Shown in pieces: positions 8,299-16,884 of a DNA stretch of 64,000 nucleotides. A program made the position numbers and the translations under genes. Position 1 is the stretch's first letter, and each line of letters starts with the position of its first letter. This stretch comes from Pedobacter sp. Hv1. GTDB lineage: Bacteria; Bacteroidota; Bacteroidia; Sphingobacteriales; Sphingobacteriaceae. Location of the stretch: assembly GCF_001412215.1 (NCBI RefSeq), contig NZ_LLWP01000014.1:1-64000 (forward strand), given 5' to 3'. The notes beneath the pieces are model-generated. The model did no database searches, was not told the origin of the DNA, and was given only the letters and a program-made list of their open reading frames with translations.

Positions 8299-9384
8299 AT
8301 GAAAACTGGCCAATTATTGGTTTTTGATGGCGCAGATCAACCTTTGAGATTAGTTCAAATGGAAGTGCCTGCCTTAAAAACTGGTGAAATATTAATCAAG
8401 AATACTTATACCACCTTGTGTGGAAGTGACCTACATACCTATTGTGGGAAAAGAAATGAAAAAACACCTACTGTACTTGGTCACGAAATTATTGGCACGG
8501 TAGCAGAAATTGCCGATGGACACAACCATTTAGATTATAATGGTGAAGAACTGAAGATTGGCGATCGGGTAACGTGGGCAGTTTTTGCAGCAGACCCACA
8601 AGAAGAATGGTTGAATAAAAAGATGCCACAAAAGTCTGAAAACCTTTTTAAATATGGGCATGCCCGTATTGAGGGTGATGATGTTTTTCATGGAGGTTTG
8701 GGCGACTTTACTATCCTAAAAGCACATACAGCAGTTTTTAAATTGCCTGAAGAATTGCCAACTGCTATAGCAGCAACAATTAATTGTGCTGTGGCAACGG
8801 TTGCTGGGGCCATGCGTTTGGCAGGAGAGGTATTAGATCAAACAGTATTGATAACCGGATTGGGCCTGCTGGGCAACTTAACTGTAGCGATGTGCAAAGC
8901 GCAAGGTGCAAAAAAAATTATAGCGGTAGACATTAGTGAAGAAAGATTGGCACAGGCAAAGAGATTTGGTGCTACCCATACTTATCTATCCCTAGAAAAT
9001 GCGATGGTAAGGGAAAACTTATCAGCACATCAGATTGGGGCTGCTTTTGAAATGAGCGGTGCACCAGAAGCAGCAGAACTGGGTGTAGAAATGTTAGCTA
9101 TTGGAGGCATTGCGGTTTGGATTGGTGCTGTTTTCAAAACCCGGAAAGTAGAAATTGATGCAGAACAGGTTATTCGAAAAGTAATTACCATTAAAGGATT
9201 GCACAATTACAATTTTGAAGATTTGCAATACGCATTAAAATTTATGACCGATTACCATACAGAATTTCCATTTCACGAAATTATCTCGAAAGAGTTTCCA
9301 TTAACCGAAGCAACTGAAGCTTTTGAATATGCATTAATGCATAAGCCATTGCGAGTGGGGGTTTACATCGATCAACTCAAATGA
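8299..9384 (+). CDS. Zinc-binding alcohol dehydrogenase (phosphonate-associated type)
   Basis: 361-residue medium-chain dehydrogenase. The catalytic zinc ligands are readable as Cys-41 (LCGSDLH) and His-62/Glu-63 (GHEIIG), with the NAD(P) Rossmann motif GLGLLG at about 187-192. The four cysteines of the usual structural zinc loop are absent: the region around residues 95-120 has none. The organisation resembles the alcohol dehydrogenases found next to phosphonatase-like HADs (TIGR03366 type). It is 42 bp downstream of the HAD gene and overlaps the transporter gene by 4 bp. I infer oxidation or reduction of the alcohol or aldehyde released from the phosphonate or phosphate substrate. Confidence 0.87.
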   Translation: MKTGQLLVFDGADQPLRLVQMEVPALKTGEILIKNTYTTLCGSDLHTYCGKRNEKTPTVLGHEIIGTVAEIADGHNHLDYNGEELKIGDRVTWAVFAADPQEEWLNKKMPQKSENLFKYGHARIEGDDVFHGGLGDFTILKAHTAVFKLPEELPTAIAATINCAVATVAGAMRLAGEVLDQTVLITGLGLLGNLTVAMCKAQGAKKIIAVDISEERLAQAKRFGATHTYLSLENAMVRENLSAHQIGAAFEMSGAPEAAELGVEMLAIGGIAVWIGAVFKTRKVEIDAEQVIRKVITIKGLHNYNFEDLQYALKFMTDYHTEFPFHEIISKEFPLTEATEAFEYALMHKPLRVGVYIDQLK

Positions 9385-10625
9385 AATCATCTATGAAAAA
9401 CAAATGGACCATGTTGCTACTCACCATGGTCTGTTACCTTTTCTTCTATACAGGCAGGCATAACTTTGGTTGGGCTGCTGCTGGTTTGAGTGCATCACTT
9501 CATATTTCCTATAGTTTTATAGGTTGGATCAGTTTTGCCATGCTGATTGGGTACGCCATTGGGCAGCTCATTAATGGTAATCTAGCAGATAGATTTAGCC
9601 CAAGGGTGATGATTGTTACTGGCGCTTATCTTTCTATTGCTGCAAATGTTGCCATTAGTTTTGCCAGCAATGCCTATTTGATCCTCTTTTTATGGGGGAT
9701 AAATGGTTATTTTCAATCTTTGGCCTGGGCACCAGGGGGTAAAATCATTAACAATTGGTGGAGTAGTGAAGAACGAGGAAAGGCATTTGGATTTTATACC
9801 ATGTCTGCCGGACTATCGTCTGTAATCACTTATATGCTGTCCATTTTATTGTTACAGCATGGTTACGAATGGCGCATGCTTTTCCGATTGCCTGTGCTTT
9901 GCCTTTTAATAACCGCAACTATTTTTTTCTTTTTTATTAAAGATAAGCCAGATGAAAAGACGGAAGATCACTTAAATGAAGAAGATGCATCAGCGCTCAC
10001 CTGGCTTCAACGGTATCAGAAAGTGTTGGGCAATAAATCCTTTCTCTATCTCTGTGTAGCATTTGGCTTTGAGAACATGGCCAGATACGGATTGATATTC
10101 TGGGTACCTATACATTATTTGGGTACAAATTGGAAACAACAGCCACAAAGTGTTTGGGTTACCTTTTTTCTTCCATTAGGTATGGCCATTGGTGCACTGA
10201 GTTTTGGCTGGTTATCAGATACGCTATTTAAAGGGAATAGGGTTAGGGCCATTAGAATCGGAATGCTCATCAGTACATTTATTGCCGTATCGATGTTTTT
10301 CGTAGCGAAAGAGCATTTTGTATTGTCAGCTGTGCTGATGCTAACTGCTGGTTTCTTTGTGTATGGTCCTCAGGCCTGCTTCTGGCCATTAAGTCCAGAT
10401 CTATTGGGGTCAAAACTAACAGGAACAGGAATTGGATGTATGAATATGTTCGGGTACCTATTTGCAGCGCTTGGCGAACCTTTGATTGGAAAAATTATAG
10501 ATGTTTCTGGGAGTACCCATCCCATTTTTTTGATTGTGGGTGCCGCCTGTTTGGCTTCGACCATTATCATTTCAATAGCCTCCAAAAAAATAAAACAAAA
10601 AGTAAGTATGAATTCATCCATATAA
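9381..10625 (+). CDS. MFS transporter, organophosphate:phosphate antiporter (GlpT/UhpT) type
   Basis: 414 residues with about 12 membrane helices. MVCYLFFYTGRHNFGWAA and NGYFQSLAWAPGGKIINNWWSSEERGKAFG (about residues 110-140) match the GlpT/UhpT group, where similar positions read GMGWPPCGRTMVHWWS. The start overlaps the preceding stop (ATGA); an alternative start is Met-5 at 9393. Members exchange organic phosphate or phosphonate for inorganic phosphate across the inner membrane. That fits a catabolic operon with a phosphonatase-like hydrolase, a dehydrogenase and a secreted phosphodiesterase. Confidence 0.87.
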   Translation: MKSSMKNKWTMLLLTMVCYLFFYTGRHNFGWAAAGLSASLHISYSFIGWISFAMLIGYAIGQLINGNLADRFSPRVMIVTGAYLSIAANVAISFASNAYLILFLWGINGYFQSLAWAPGGKIINNWWSSEERGKAFGFYTMSAGLSSVITYMLSILLLQHGYEWRMLFRLPVLCLLITATIFFFFIKDKPDEKTEDHLNEEDASALTWLQRYQKVLGNKSFLYLCVAFGFENMARYGLIFWVPIHYLGTNWKQQPQSVWVTFFLPLGMAIGALSFGWLSDTLFKGNRVRAIRIGMLISTFIAVSMFFVAKEHFVLSAVLMLTAGFFVYGPQACFWPLSPDLLGSKLTGTGIGCMNMFGYLFAALGEPLIGKIIDVSGSTHPIFLIVGAACLASTIIISIASKKIKQKVSMNSSI

Positions 10626-10638
10626 AAAACCAAGAATC

Positions 10639-11532
10639 ATGAAGAAAATCAGCTATTTATTAGCATTATTATTATTGTTTGGCAGTAATATAAATGCACA
10701 AAAAGTGGTTATTATTGGTCTTGATGGCTTTAGCACAGAAGGCTTTAAAGCATCCAAGCATCCAAACATTGATCAGCTTTTTGCTAAGGGATTAATTACC
10801 TTAACCAACCGTCCGGTTATGCCCTCGGTAACCTTACCCAATTGGACCAGCCATTTAACGGGGCAGGGTCCAGAAGAGCATGGCATCACATCAAATAAAT
10901 GGACATTGAAAAACCGTACATTACTTCCGTTAGAGACCGATCAGGATGGTTACAGTCCATCAATTTTTAAATTATTGAAAGATAAAAAACCAAACACAAA
11001 AACAGCTTTCTATTACAACTGGGCAGAACTCATCAATCCCATTAACAAAAAATATTTAGATGAGGTTTCTTTTGAGGAAAATGACAAGTACCAAGATAAT
11101 TATGCGAAGGCCCTAAATTTCATAGAAAAAAATCAAGCTAACCCATTTTTGGTATTTCTTTATAGTGTGCATACCGATCATGCTGGCCACAGCCACAATT
11201 GGATGTCGCCAGAATACATTGCTGCCATTGAAGAAGCAGATACCGCAATTGGAGCTTTCATTGCAAAATTAAAGGCAAAAAATATGTTTGAAGACACCTA
11301 TTTTCTTTTGATTACCGACCATGGTGGCATTGCAAAAGGTCACGGTGGCGTAACCATGAATGAGATGCAAATTCCTTGGGGCATTACTGGCAAAACCATC
11401 AAAAATTTGGGTGTTACAGATAGTTTCTTTAATAGCAATAAAAATACTTCTTTGGTACTCGCTAAAATATTTGGTCTAAGTGATATCCCAAAATCATGGA
11501 CAGGTACAGCTCCCAAAGAGATTTTTAAATAA
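10639..11532 (+). CDS. Secreted alkaline-phosphatase-superfamily phosphodiesterase (NPP/phosphonoacetate-hydrolase-like)
   Basis: 297 residues with a signal peptide (residues 1-20, cleavage after NINA). The two-metal site of the nucleotide pyrophosphatase/phosphodiesterase family is complete: Asp-29 (IIGLDGF), nucleophile Thr-65 (PSVTLPNWTS), Asp-180 and His-184 (HTDHAGH), Asp-227/His-228 (ITDHGG) and His-235 (KGHGG). It is shorter than eukaryotic NPPs but normal for bacterial members. It probably acts in the periplasm to release a phosphate-bearing fragment for the MFS transporter. Last gene of the operon, 13 bp after the transporter. Confidence 0.88.
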   Translation: MKKISYLLALLLLFGSNINAQKVVIIGLDGFSTEGFKASKHPNIDQLFAKGLITLTNRPVMPSVTLPNWTSHLTGQGPEEHGITSNKWTLKNRTLLPLETDQDGYSPSIFKLLKDKKPNTKTAFYYNWAELINPINKKYLDEVSFEENDKYQDNYAKALNFIEKNQANPFLVFLYSVHTDHAGHSHNWMSPEYIAAIEEADTAIGAFIAKLKAKNMFEDTYFLLITDHGGIAKGHGGVTMNEMQIPWGITGKTIKNLGVTDSFFNSNKNTSLVLAKIFGLSDIPKSWTGTAPKEIFK

Positions 11533-11732
11533 GCCGAATAGGTTTAGGGGTAACCGTGCCTAATTGTTGTCCTGTACTTCTAAACTACCCAATTTTCATT
11601 AGTATATCATTCGTTTTTTTAATGGCGATGAAGCCCTGCTTAACATAGGCAGGTATGGTGAGTAATAGCAATTGTTCCTTGTGCACATTTACTCATCATG
11701 GCTTCATCAAAATCAGCTAAATGTTCATAGTG
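11533..11732. other. Intergenic region upstream of the SusC promoter, no gene seen
   Basis: This 200-bp stretch between the phosphodiesterase gene and the shared operator has no convincing reading frame, tRNA or strong terminator hairpin. Absence of a terminator leaves open some readthrough from the upstream operon into susC. Confidence 0.5.
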
Positions 11733-11802
11733 AGTTAACTATAACATAATGGAATCTTAACATTCGTATTGTTTAGTATTAATAAACAATAGTTTAGTTT
11801 TG
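11733..11802 (+). promoter_or_regulatory. Composite operator/promoter of the SusCD operon, copy 2
   Basis: AGTTAACTATAACAT starts at 11733, the inverted repeat TTGTTTA-N7-TAAACAA spans 11769-11789, and TAGTTTTG at 11795-11802 is an exact TAnnTTTG -7 box. The TTG of the palindrome lies 23 bp upstream of the -7 box, in the range for the Bacteroidota -33 element, so a bound regulator would cover the -33 region. The arrangement reproduces the site at 7463-7535 base for base in spacing. Confidence 0.8.
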
Positions 11803-11847
11803 TTAAATATTTATGCGAATTAAAAAAATGAAATACCCTAAAGAAGC

Positions 11848-11881
11848 ATGATCCAAAAAGGATTTTAACTAGCTGGATCAT
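11848..11881 (+). other. Inverted repeat in the SusC 5' leader
   Basis: ATGATCCA (11848-11855) and TGGATCAT (11874-11881) are perfect inverted repeats around an 18-base loop, placed downstream of the predicted promoter and about 77 bp before the susC-like start codon. It would form a hairpin in the leader mRNA. It lacks a following T run, so it is not an ordinary terminator. Confidence 0.4.
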
Positions 11882-11958
11882 AGTATTAATAGCAAATGTT
11901 AGGGTTTGCAAAATTTCAACAAACGAAAATTTAAAGATGATTTTTTACACCAAAAACA

Positions 11959-14900
11959 ATGAAGAAAAACTTACTCGAACATTTGAAGAAGTTCAAGGTT
12001 AAAAAGAAAACAATAGCAGAAATAAGTTTGCTAATTGTAATGCTTTTATTGACCTCTCCTGCACGATTGTTGGCAGTTGAAAATAAAATTTTACTGGTAC
12101 AGGCACAACAAACAATTGTGGTAAAGGGCAGGGTAGTAGATGCGGCAGACAATTCTGGAGTACCTGGTGTGACCATTATGGGGCCGAATAAAAAGTTTTA
12201 TGGCGTTACCAATAACGATGGCGATTTTAACGTAACTATACCTAAAGGTACCGAGCTAAGCTTCAATATGATAGGTTATGGTACTGTTAAACAATCTTAT
12301 ACCGAAAATAGTGAAAAGACGCTGGTAAAAATTGCCCCAAGTGATCACAATTTACAGGAAGTGGTAGTTACGGCATTGGGTATTAAACGTGAAGAGAAAG
12401 CCTTAGGTTATGCAGTAACTAAATTAGACAGTACTACTTTTACAGATGCTGTGGCAAGCAACTGGACAGATGCCCTCTCCGGAAAGGTTGCAGGATTGAA
12501 CCTTGTTCGTAATGGTGGTCCGGCTGGATCTAATAAAATTATTTTACGAGGTGAAAATAACCTCACAGGAGATAATGAAGCATTGATTGTAATTGATGGG
12601 GTAGTGGCGAGCAGTTCGGCAAGACGTACCGCGGCAACTGGAGGTGGTGCCTACGGAACTTCGGGCGATATTATGCCTACAGATTATGGAAGTGCAATTA
12701 ACGATCTAAACCCTGATGATATTGAAAGTGTAACTGTACTTAAAGGCCCGGGTGCATCGGCACTATATGGGCAAAGAGGAGCAAATGGGGCTATTATTAT
12801 CACTACTAAGTCTGGTAATCAAAATAAAAACCGATTAAGCATCAATTTTACCTCCAATACCGCATGGGAACAGATCAACCGTAGGCAAGATAGACAAAGT
12901 GAATACGGGCAAGGTCAGAATGGGGTTGCTTATTTTTCTTATGGTACCACCGAAGATGGGCCAAGTACAAATGGCACGAGCGCAAGCTGGGGTGCTCCTT
13001 TTTCTGCTGGCGGCATGTTCTACCAATATGATCCATCTACCAAGGCAAGAGGGCTTACCCGAACACCTTGGGTGGCCTATGAAGATCCTGAATCTTTTTT
13101 CAAAACTGGATTAGAAACCACAAATTCGGTTAGCCTTGCTGGCACCTGGAATAAAATTGGGCTTCGTTTTTCTGCAAGTCATGGAAGTAATGAATGGATT
13201 GTTCCCAATACCGGTTTAGAGCGTACTTCTGCTCAGCTTTCGGCCAATACCAATTTAACAAAAAAATTAAGCTTGTCTTTTAAGGCCGCTTATAACAATA
13301 GAAATAGCGATAACTTACCAGCAACAGGTTATGGAAACCAATCATTGATGTATTGGTTTATGCTGGCACAAAAAAATGTTGATGTAGACTGGTACCGAAA
13401 TTATTGGGCACCAGGTTTGGAGAACCGCCAATTTGTAAATATTACAACCACCAATCCAGAAAGTCCTTTTGCAATTTCAGAGCAGTATTTGAATGCACAA
13501 CGAAGAAATGGAGCTTTGGGAAATGTACAATTGAGTTATAAATTTACAAAAGAGTTAACCTTAATGGTTCGTTCATCAATTGACTTTAACCACGAAATTC
13601 GTGAAACCAGACGTCCTTATGATGCTGCTGGGAATAAATTTGCGCAAGGATCTTTTCGTGTGCAAGACATCAATTCTTATGAAATCAACAGTGACTTCTT
13701 ATTAAAATACGATAAAAAAATTACCAAGTCGCTCAGGGTTTCTGCTACTGCAGGTGGTAGCCAAGTTAGCAATACCTATAAAAAATCAGAACTTCGTGCC
13801 GATGGATTGGTAGTTCCTGGCATATTTAGGTTGGATAATAATGCCAATCCGTTAATTTCTGTTCCAGATACAGCAAGGTACCGCATCAACAGTTTCTATG
13901 GTGCATTATCTTTCACCTACAAAAATTACCTTTATTTAGATGTTACGGGTCGCCAAGATTGGAGCAGCACCTTGGCACTTCCAACACGAACAGATAAGGT
14001 GGGTTTCTTCTATCCATCTGTAAGTGCCTCTTTTGTGGCTTCAGATTTATGGAAAATGCCTAAAGTGTTTAATTTCGCAAAAATTAGGGCATCACTTTCG
14101 CAAGTAGGTAGCGGTGGTACTATTCCTTATCGTACAGCTTATAATTATGCATTGGCAGCTAATGGAATTTATCCAGATAGCGCATTGAATAATCCAACTG
14201 TTTTACCCAATGTAAACTTAAAACCACTTCTAACTACCACCATTGAAGTTGGTGCAGAATTGAGGTTATTTAACAACAGGCTAAACTTCGATTTTGCTGC
14301 TTATACAGGAAATACCAAGAACCAGATCTTAAATCGTTTGGTAGATCGTTCTACTGGTTACAATATTGCAGTATTTAACGTAGGCCGTGTAGACAATAGA
14401 GGAATTGAGGTATCTGTAAGTGGTACGCCTTTAAAAACAAAAGATTTTAAATGGACATTGAATGGAACCTTTACGGCTAACCGAAATACAGTTAAGGAAT
14501 TGGCCGATAGTTCGGTAGTGTTACGTACAGGTGCATTAGGTGGTGGGCAAGTGGTGGCCAATGTTGGAGGCAGCATGGGCGATCTGTATGGGCGTGGTTT
14601 TGTGCGTTCTCCCGATGGACAAATTGTATTTGATGCCGTAACCGGAAATGCAAAAATAAATGCTACTGATCTCATTTATCTTGGAAATACCTTGCCCAAG
14701 TTCAGGTTCAGTTTTGGTTCTGGCATGAGCTATAAACAGTTCAACTTAAACGTATTGTTCGATGCACAGCTTGGTGCAGTAGGGCATTCGTTAACCTTCT
14801 CTAGAATGGCTGCTTTAGGTAAACTAAAAGTTACCTTGCCAGGAAGATATAATGGCATAATTGGACCAGGGGTTGTGCAAAATGCTGATGGAAGTTATCG

Positions 14901-15234
14901 CCAAAACGATATAATCGCACTAGATTTTGAAAACTACTATACTTCGCTTCATGGTTCAGACCAAGCCGAGGGAAGTGTTTTTAGAACCGACTATCTGAAA
15001 TTTAGAGAAGCGAACCTAAATTACGCGTTTAAAAGTGCTTTCGTAAAAAGCTTAGGCCTAAGTAAAATTACTTTAGGGGTGTATGGTCGTAACCTGTTCA
15101 TTTGGTCTCCATGGCCAGCTTTCGACCCTGAGTTTGGCACATTGGCAGGCTCAGATATTGTTCAAGGTTTTGAAACTGGTCAATTGCCATCTACCAGAAC
15201 CTATGGTGTACGTTTAGTTGTAGGCATTAATTAA
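11959..15234 (+). CDS. SusC/RagA-family TonB-linked outer-membrane transporter
   Basis: 1091 residues. An N-terminal basic stretch and hydrophobic segment (about residues 20-40, cleavage near LLAVE) export it. A carboxypeptidase-regulatory-like domain (GRVVDAADNSGVPGVTI, about 55-130) precedes the TonB box/SusC motif (LQEVVVTALGIKREEKALGYA), the plug domain (VIDGVVASS, ASALYGQRGANGAIIITTKSG) and a C-terminal 22-strand-type barrel ending in VVGIN. It forms the energised channel closed by the SusD lid encoded next. The substrate is inferred only from regulation shared with the phosphonatase/phosphodiesterase operon: an organophosphate or phosphonate compound. Confidence 0.93.
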   Translation: MKKNLLEHLKKFKVKKKTIAEISLLIVMLLLTSPARLLAVENKILLVQAQQTIVVKGRVVDAADNSGVPGVTIMGPNKKFYGVTNNDGDFNVTIPKGTELSFNMIGYGTVKQSYTENSEKTLVKIAPSDHNLQEVVVTALGIKREEKALGYAVTKLDSTTFTDAVASNWTDALSGKVAGLNLVRNGGPAGSNKIILRGENNLTGDNEALIVIDGVVASSSARRTAATGGGAYGTSGDIMPTDYGSAINDLNPDDIESVTVLKGPGASALYGQRGANGAIIITTKSGNQNKNRLSINFTSNTAWEQINRRQDRQSEYGQGQNGVAYFSYGTTEDGPSTNGTSASWGAPFSAGGMFYQYDPSTKARGLTRTPWVAYEDPESFFKTGLETTNSVSLAGTWNKIGLRFSASHGSNEWIVPNTGLERTSAQLSANTNLTKKLSLSFKAAYNNRNSDNLPATGYGNQSLMYWFMLAQKNVDVDWYRNYWAPGLENRQFVNITTTNPESPFAISEQYLNAQRRNGALGNVQLSYKFTKELTLMVRSSIDFNHEIRETRRPYDAAGNKFAQGSFRVQDINSYEINSDFLLKYDKKITKSLRVSATAGGSQVSNTYKKSELRADGLVVPGIFRLDNNANPLISVPDTARYRINSFYGALSFTYKNYLYLDVTGRQDWSSTLALPTRTDKVGFFYPSVSASFVASDLWKMPKVFNFAKIRASLSQVGSGGTIPYRTAYNYALAANGIYPDSALNNPTVLPNVNLKPLLTTTIEVGAELRLFNNRLNFDFAAYTGNTKNQILNRLVDRSTGYNIAVFNVGRVDNRGIEVSVSGTPLKTKDFKWTLNGTFTANRNTVKELADSSVVLRTGALGGGQVVANVGGSMGDLYGRGFVRSPDGQIVFDAVTGNAKINATDLIYLGNTLPKFRFSFGSGMSYKQFNLNVLFDAQLGAVGHSLTFSRMAALGKLKVTLPGRYNGIIGPGVVQNADGSYRQNDIIALDFENYYTSLHGSDQAEGSVFRTDYLKFREANLNYAFKSAFVKSLGLSKITLGVYGRNLFIWSPWPAFDPEFGTLAGSDIVQGFETGQLPSTRTYGVRLVVGIN

Positions 15235-15308
15235 TCGATCAAATGAAAACACTAAAAATATACCGATTGTACCTAATGGTTTTATCATCGAAAATAAATG
15301 CTATAATC

Positions 15309-16871
15309 ATGAAAAAAATAACCACTTATACATTGCTATTTATATTTGGTATTTCATTCTTTTCTTGTACCAAAGATTTTAATGAAATAAACACAGATCC
15401 TATTGGCAAGAGTACAGCCACAGCCAATCAGCTTTTGGCACCTGCTTTGGTAAATATTTTAAGCGCAAATGTAGTACGCAACCGTAATTTTACGAATGAG
15501 CTCATGCAGGTTACGGTTGACCTTGGCGATTCTGATGGTAAAATTTTTAGGTACGATATCAGAAGGAATTTGTCTGATTATACCTGGAATAGCTGGTATC
15601 CAGAATTAACCAACCTGAAAGATATTTACACCATTGCCAGCAAACCTGCTACACTCAACAAATCCTATCAAGCCATTTCTTTAATTACAGAAGCTTGGGT
15701 ATTTCAGTTGCTAACAGACGTTTATGGTGATGTGCCTTACTTTAAGGCTAACCAAGGTAAAGATGGTATACTAGAGCCTGCTTTTGATCAACAAAAAGAT
15801 ATTTATCTAGATCTCTTTAAAAAACTGGAAGAAGCAAACAAGTTGCTAGCAGAAGGAACGGCTATTGTGCCCACTGGCGATCCTGTTTATCAGGGAGATA
15901 TTGCCAAATGGAGAAGGTTTGGCAATTCTTTGTATTTGAGATTGTTGATGCGTGTTGCTGCTAAACCGGAGGTAAGCGCTCAAGTAATTGCCAAAATGAA
16001 GGAAATGGTTGATGTCAATCCGCTGAACTATCCGATTATGCAGGACAATACACATACTGCTAAAATTCTTTGGAATGGTACGAATAGTACTACGGCAGTT
16101 TATTCATCTCCGCTAATGATCAATGTACGTGCGGTAGATTTTAGGTCTCCGGCCATTTCAGATTTTTTTATTGGCAATTTAAGCATTTGGGCCGATCCTA
16201 GAATCAATCCAACATTGGGCAAAAACAATGTGAACCGATATGGTATTGCAGCAGGTAAAAATGGTTACGTAGGCGTGCCGAGTGGTTATCCACAAGGTGG
16301 TGCGGTTACCAAACAAGCCTATTTTTATTCTGATGCTACAACAAATAATCCAACCACATTACAAACAGATCCTTTTACCGGAATTATCATGAATGTAGCA
16401 GAAGTTGATTTTATTTTGGCCGAAGCTGCAGCAAAAGGCTGGATCAATACCACAGGTGAGAACTACTACTATAAAGGTATAGCAGATGCAGTTAATTATT
16501 GGCTTCCAAATTTATGGGCAAATTCAAGCGACCCTGCGGTTAAAGCTTTTGCGGTTGCGGCAGATATAGATTGGGACAACTCTTATCCATTGAATACCAC
16601 AACGCCTGGTACCCAAAGTAAAATGGAGCTCATTCATCTGCAAAAATACCATGCGCTATTTTTGGTAGATTTTCAGCAATGGTTTGAATATAGAAGAACA
16701 GGGCACCCTTTTTTGCCAAAGGGAAGTGGTTTGGCTAATAATGGAAAAATGCCTGCAAGATTAAGTTACCCTGTGATCAGTCAGTCTACAAACCCAACAA
16801 GTTATAAAAATGCAGTTGCCGTACAAGGTGCAGACGATATCAACACATTAGTTTGGTGGCAAAAACCTTAA
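15309..16871 (+). CDS. SusD/RagB-like (SusD-like_2) outer-membrane lipoprotein
   Basis: I place the start at 15309 because the protein then begins MKKITTYTLLFIFGISFFSCTKDF, a clean lipoprotein signal with lipobox Cys-20. The in-frame ATG at 15243 would put 22 extra residues in front of it. The mature protein (FNEINTDPIGKST, QLLTDVYGDVPYF, AEVDFILAEAAAKGW) matches the SusD-like group that accompanies the shorter SusC subfamily. It captures ligand above the SusC pore. Nine bp separate the longer frame from the SusC stop, and the downstream DUF5689 lipoprotein is also in the operon. Confidence 0.9.
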   Translation: MKKITTYTLLFIFGISFFSCTKDFNEINTDPIGKSTATANQLLAPALVNILSANVVRNRNFTNELMQVTVDLGDSDGKIFRYDIRRNLSDYTWNSWYPELTNLKDIYTIASKPATLNKSYQAISLITEAWVFQLLTDVYGDVPYFKANQGKDGILEPAFDQQKDIYLDLFKKLEEANKLLAEGTAIVPTGDPVYQGDIAKWRRFGNSLYLRLLMRVAAKPEVSAQVIAKMKEMVDVNPLNYPIMQDNTHTAKILWNGTNSTTAVYSSPLMINVRAVDFRSPAISDFFIGNLSIWADPRINPTLGKNNVNRYGIAAGKNGYVGVPSGYPQGGAVTKQAYFYSDATTNNPTTLQTDPFTGIIMNVAEVDFILAEAAAKGWINTTGENYYYKGIADAVNYWLPNLWANSSDPAVKAFAVAADIDWDNSYPLNTTTPGTQSKMELIHLQKYHALFLVDFQQWFEYRRTGHPFLPKGSGLANNGKMPARLSYPVISQSTNPTSYKNAVAVQGADDINTLVWWQKP

Positions 16872-16884
16872 ATTATTTCAATTG

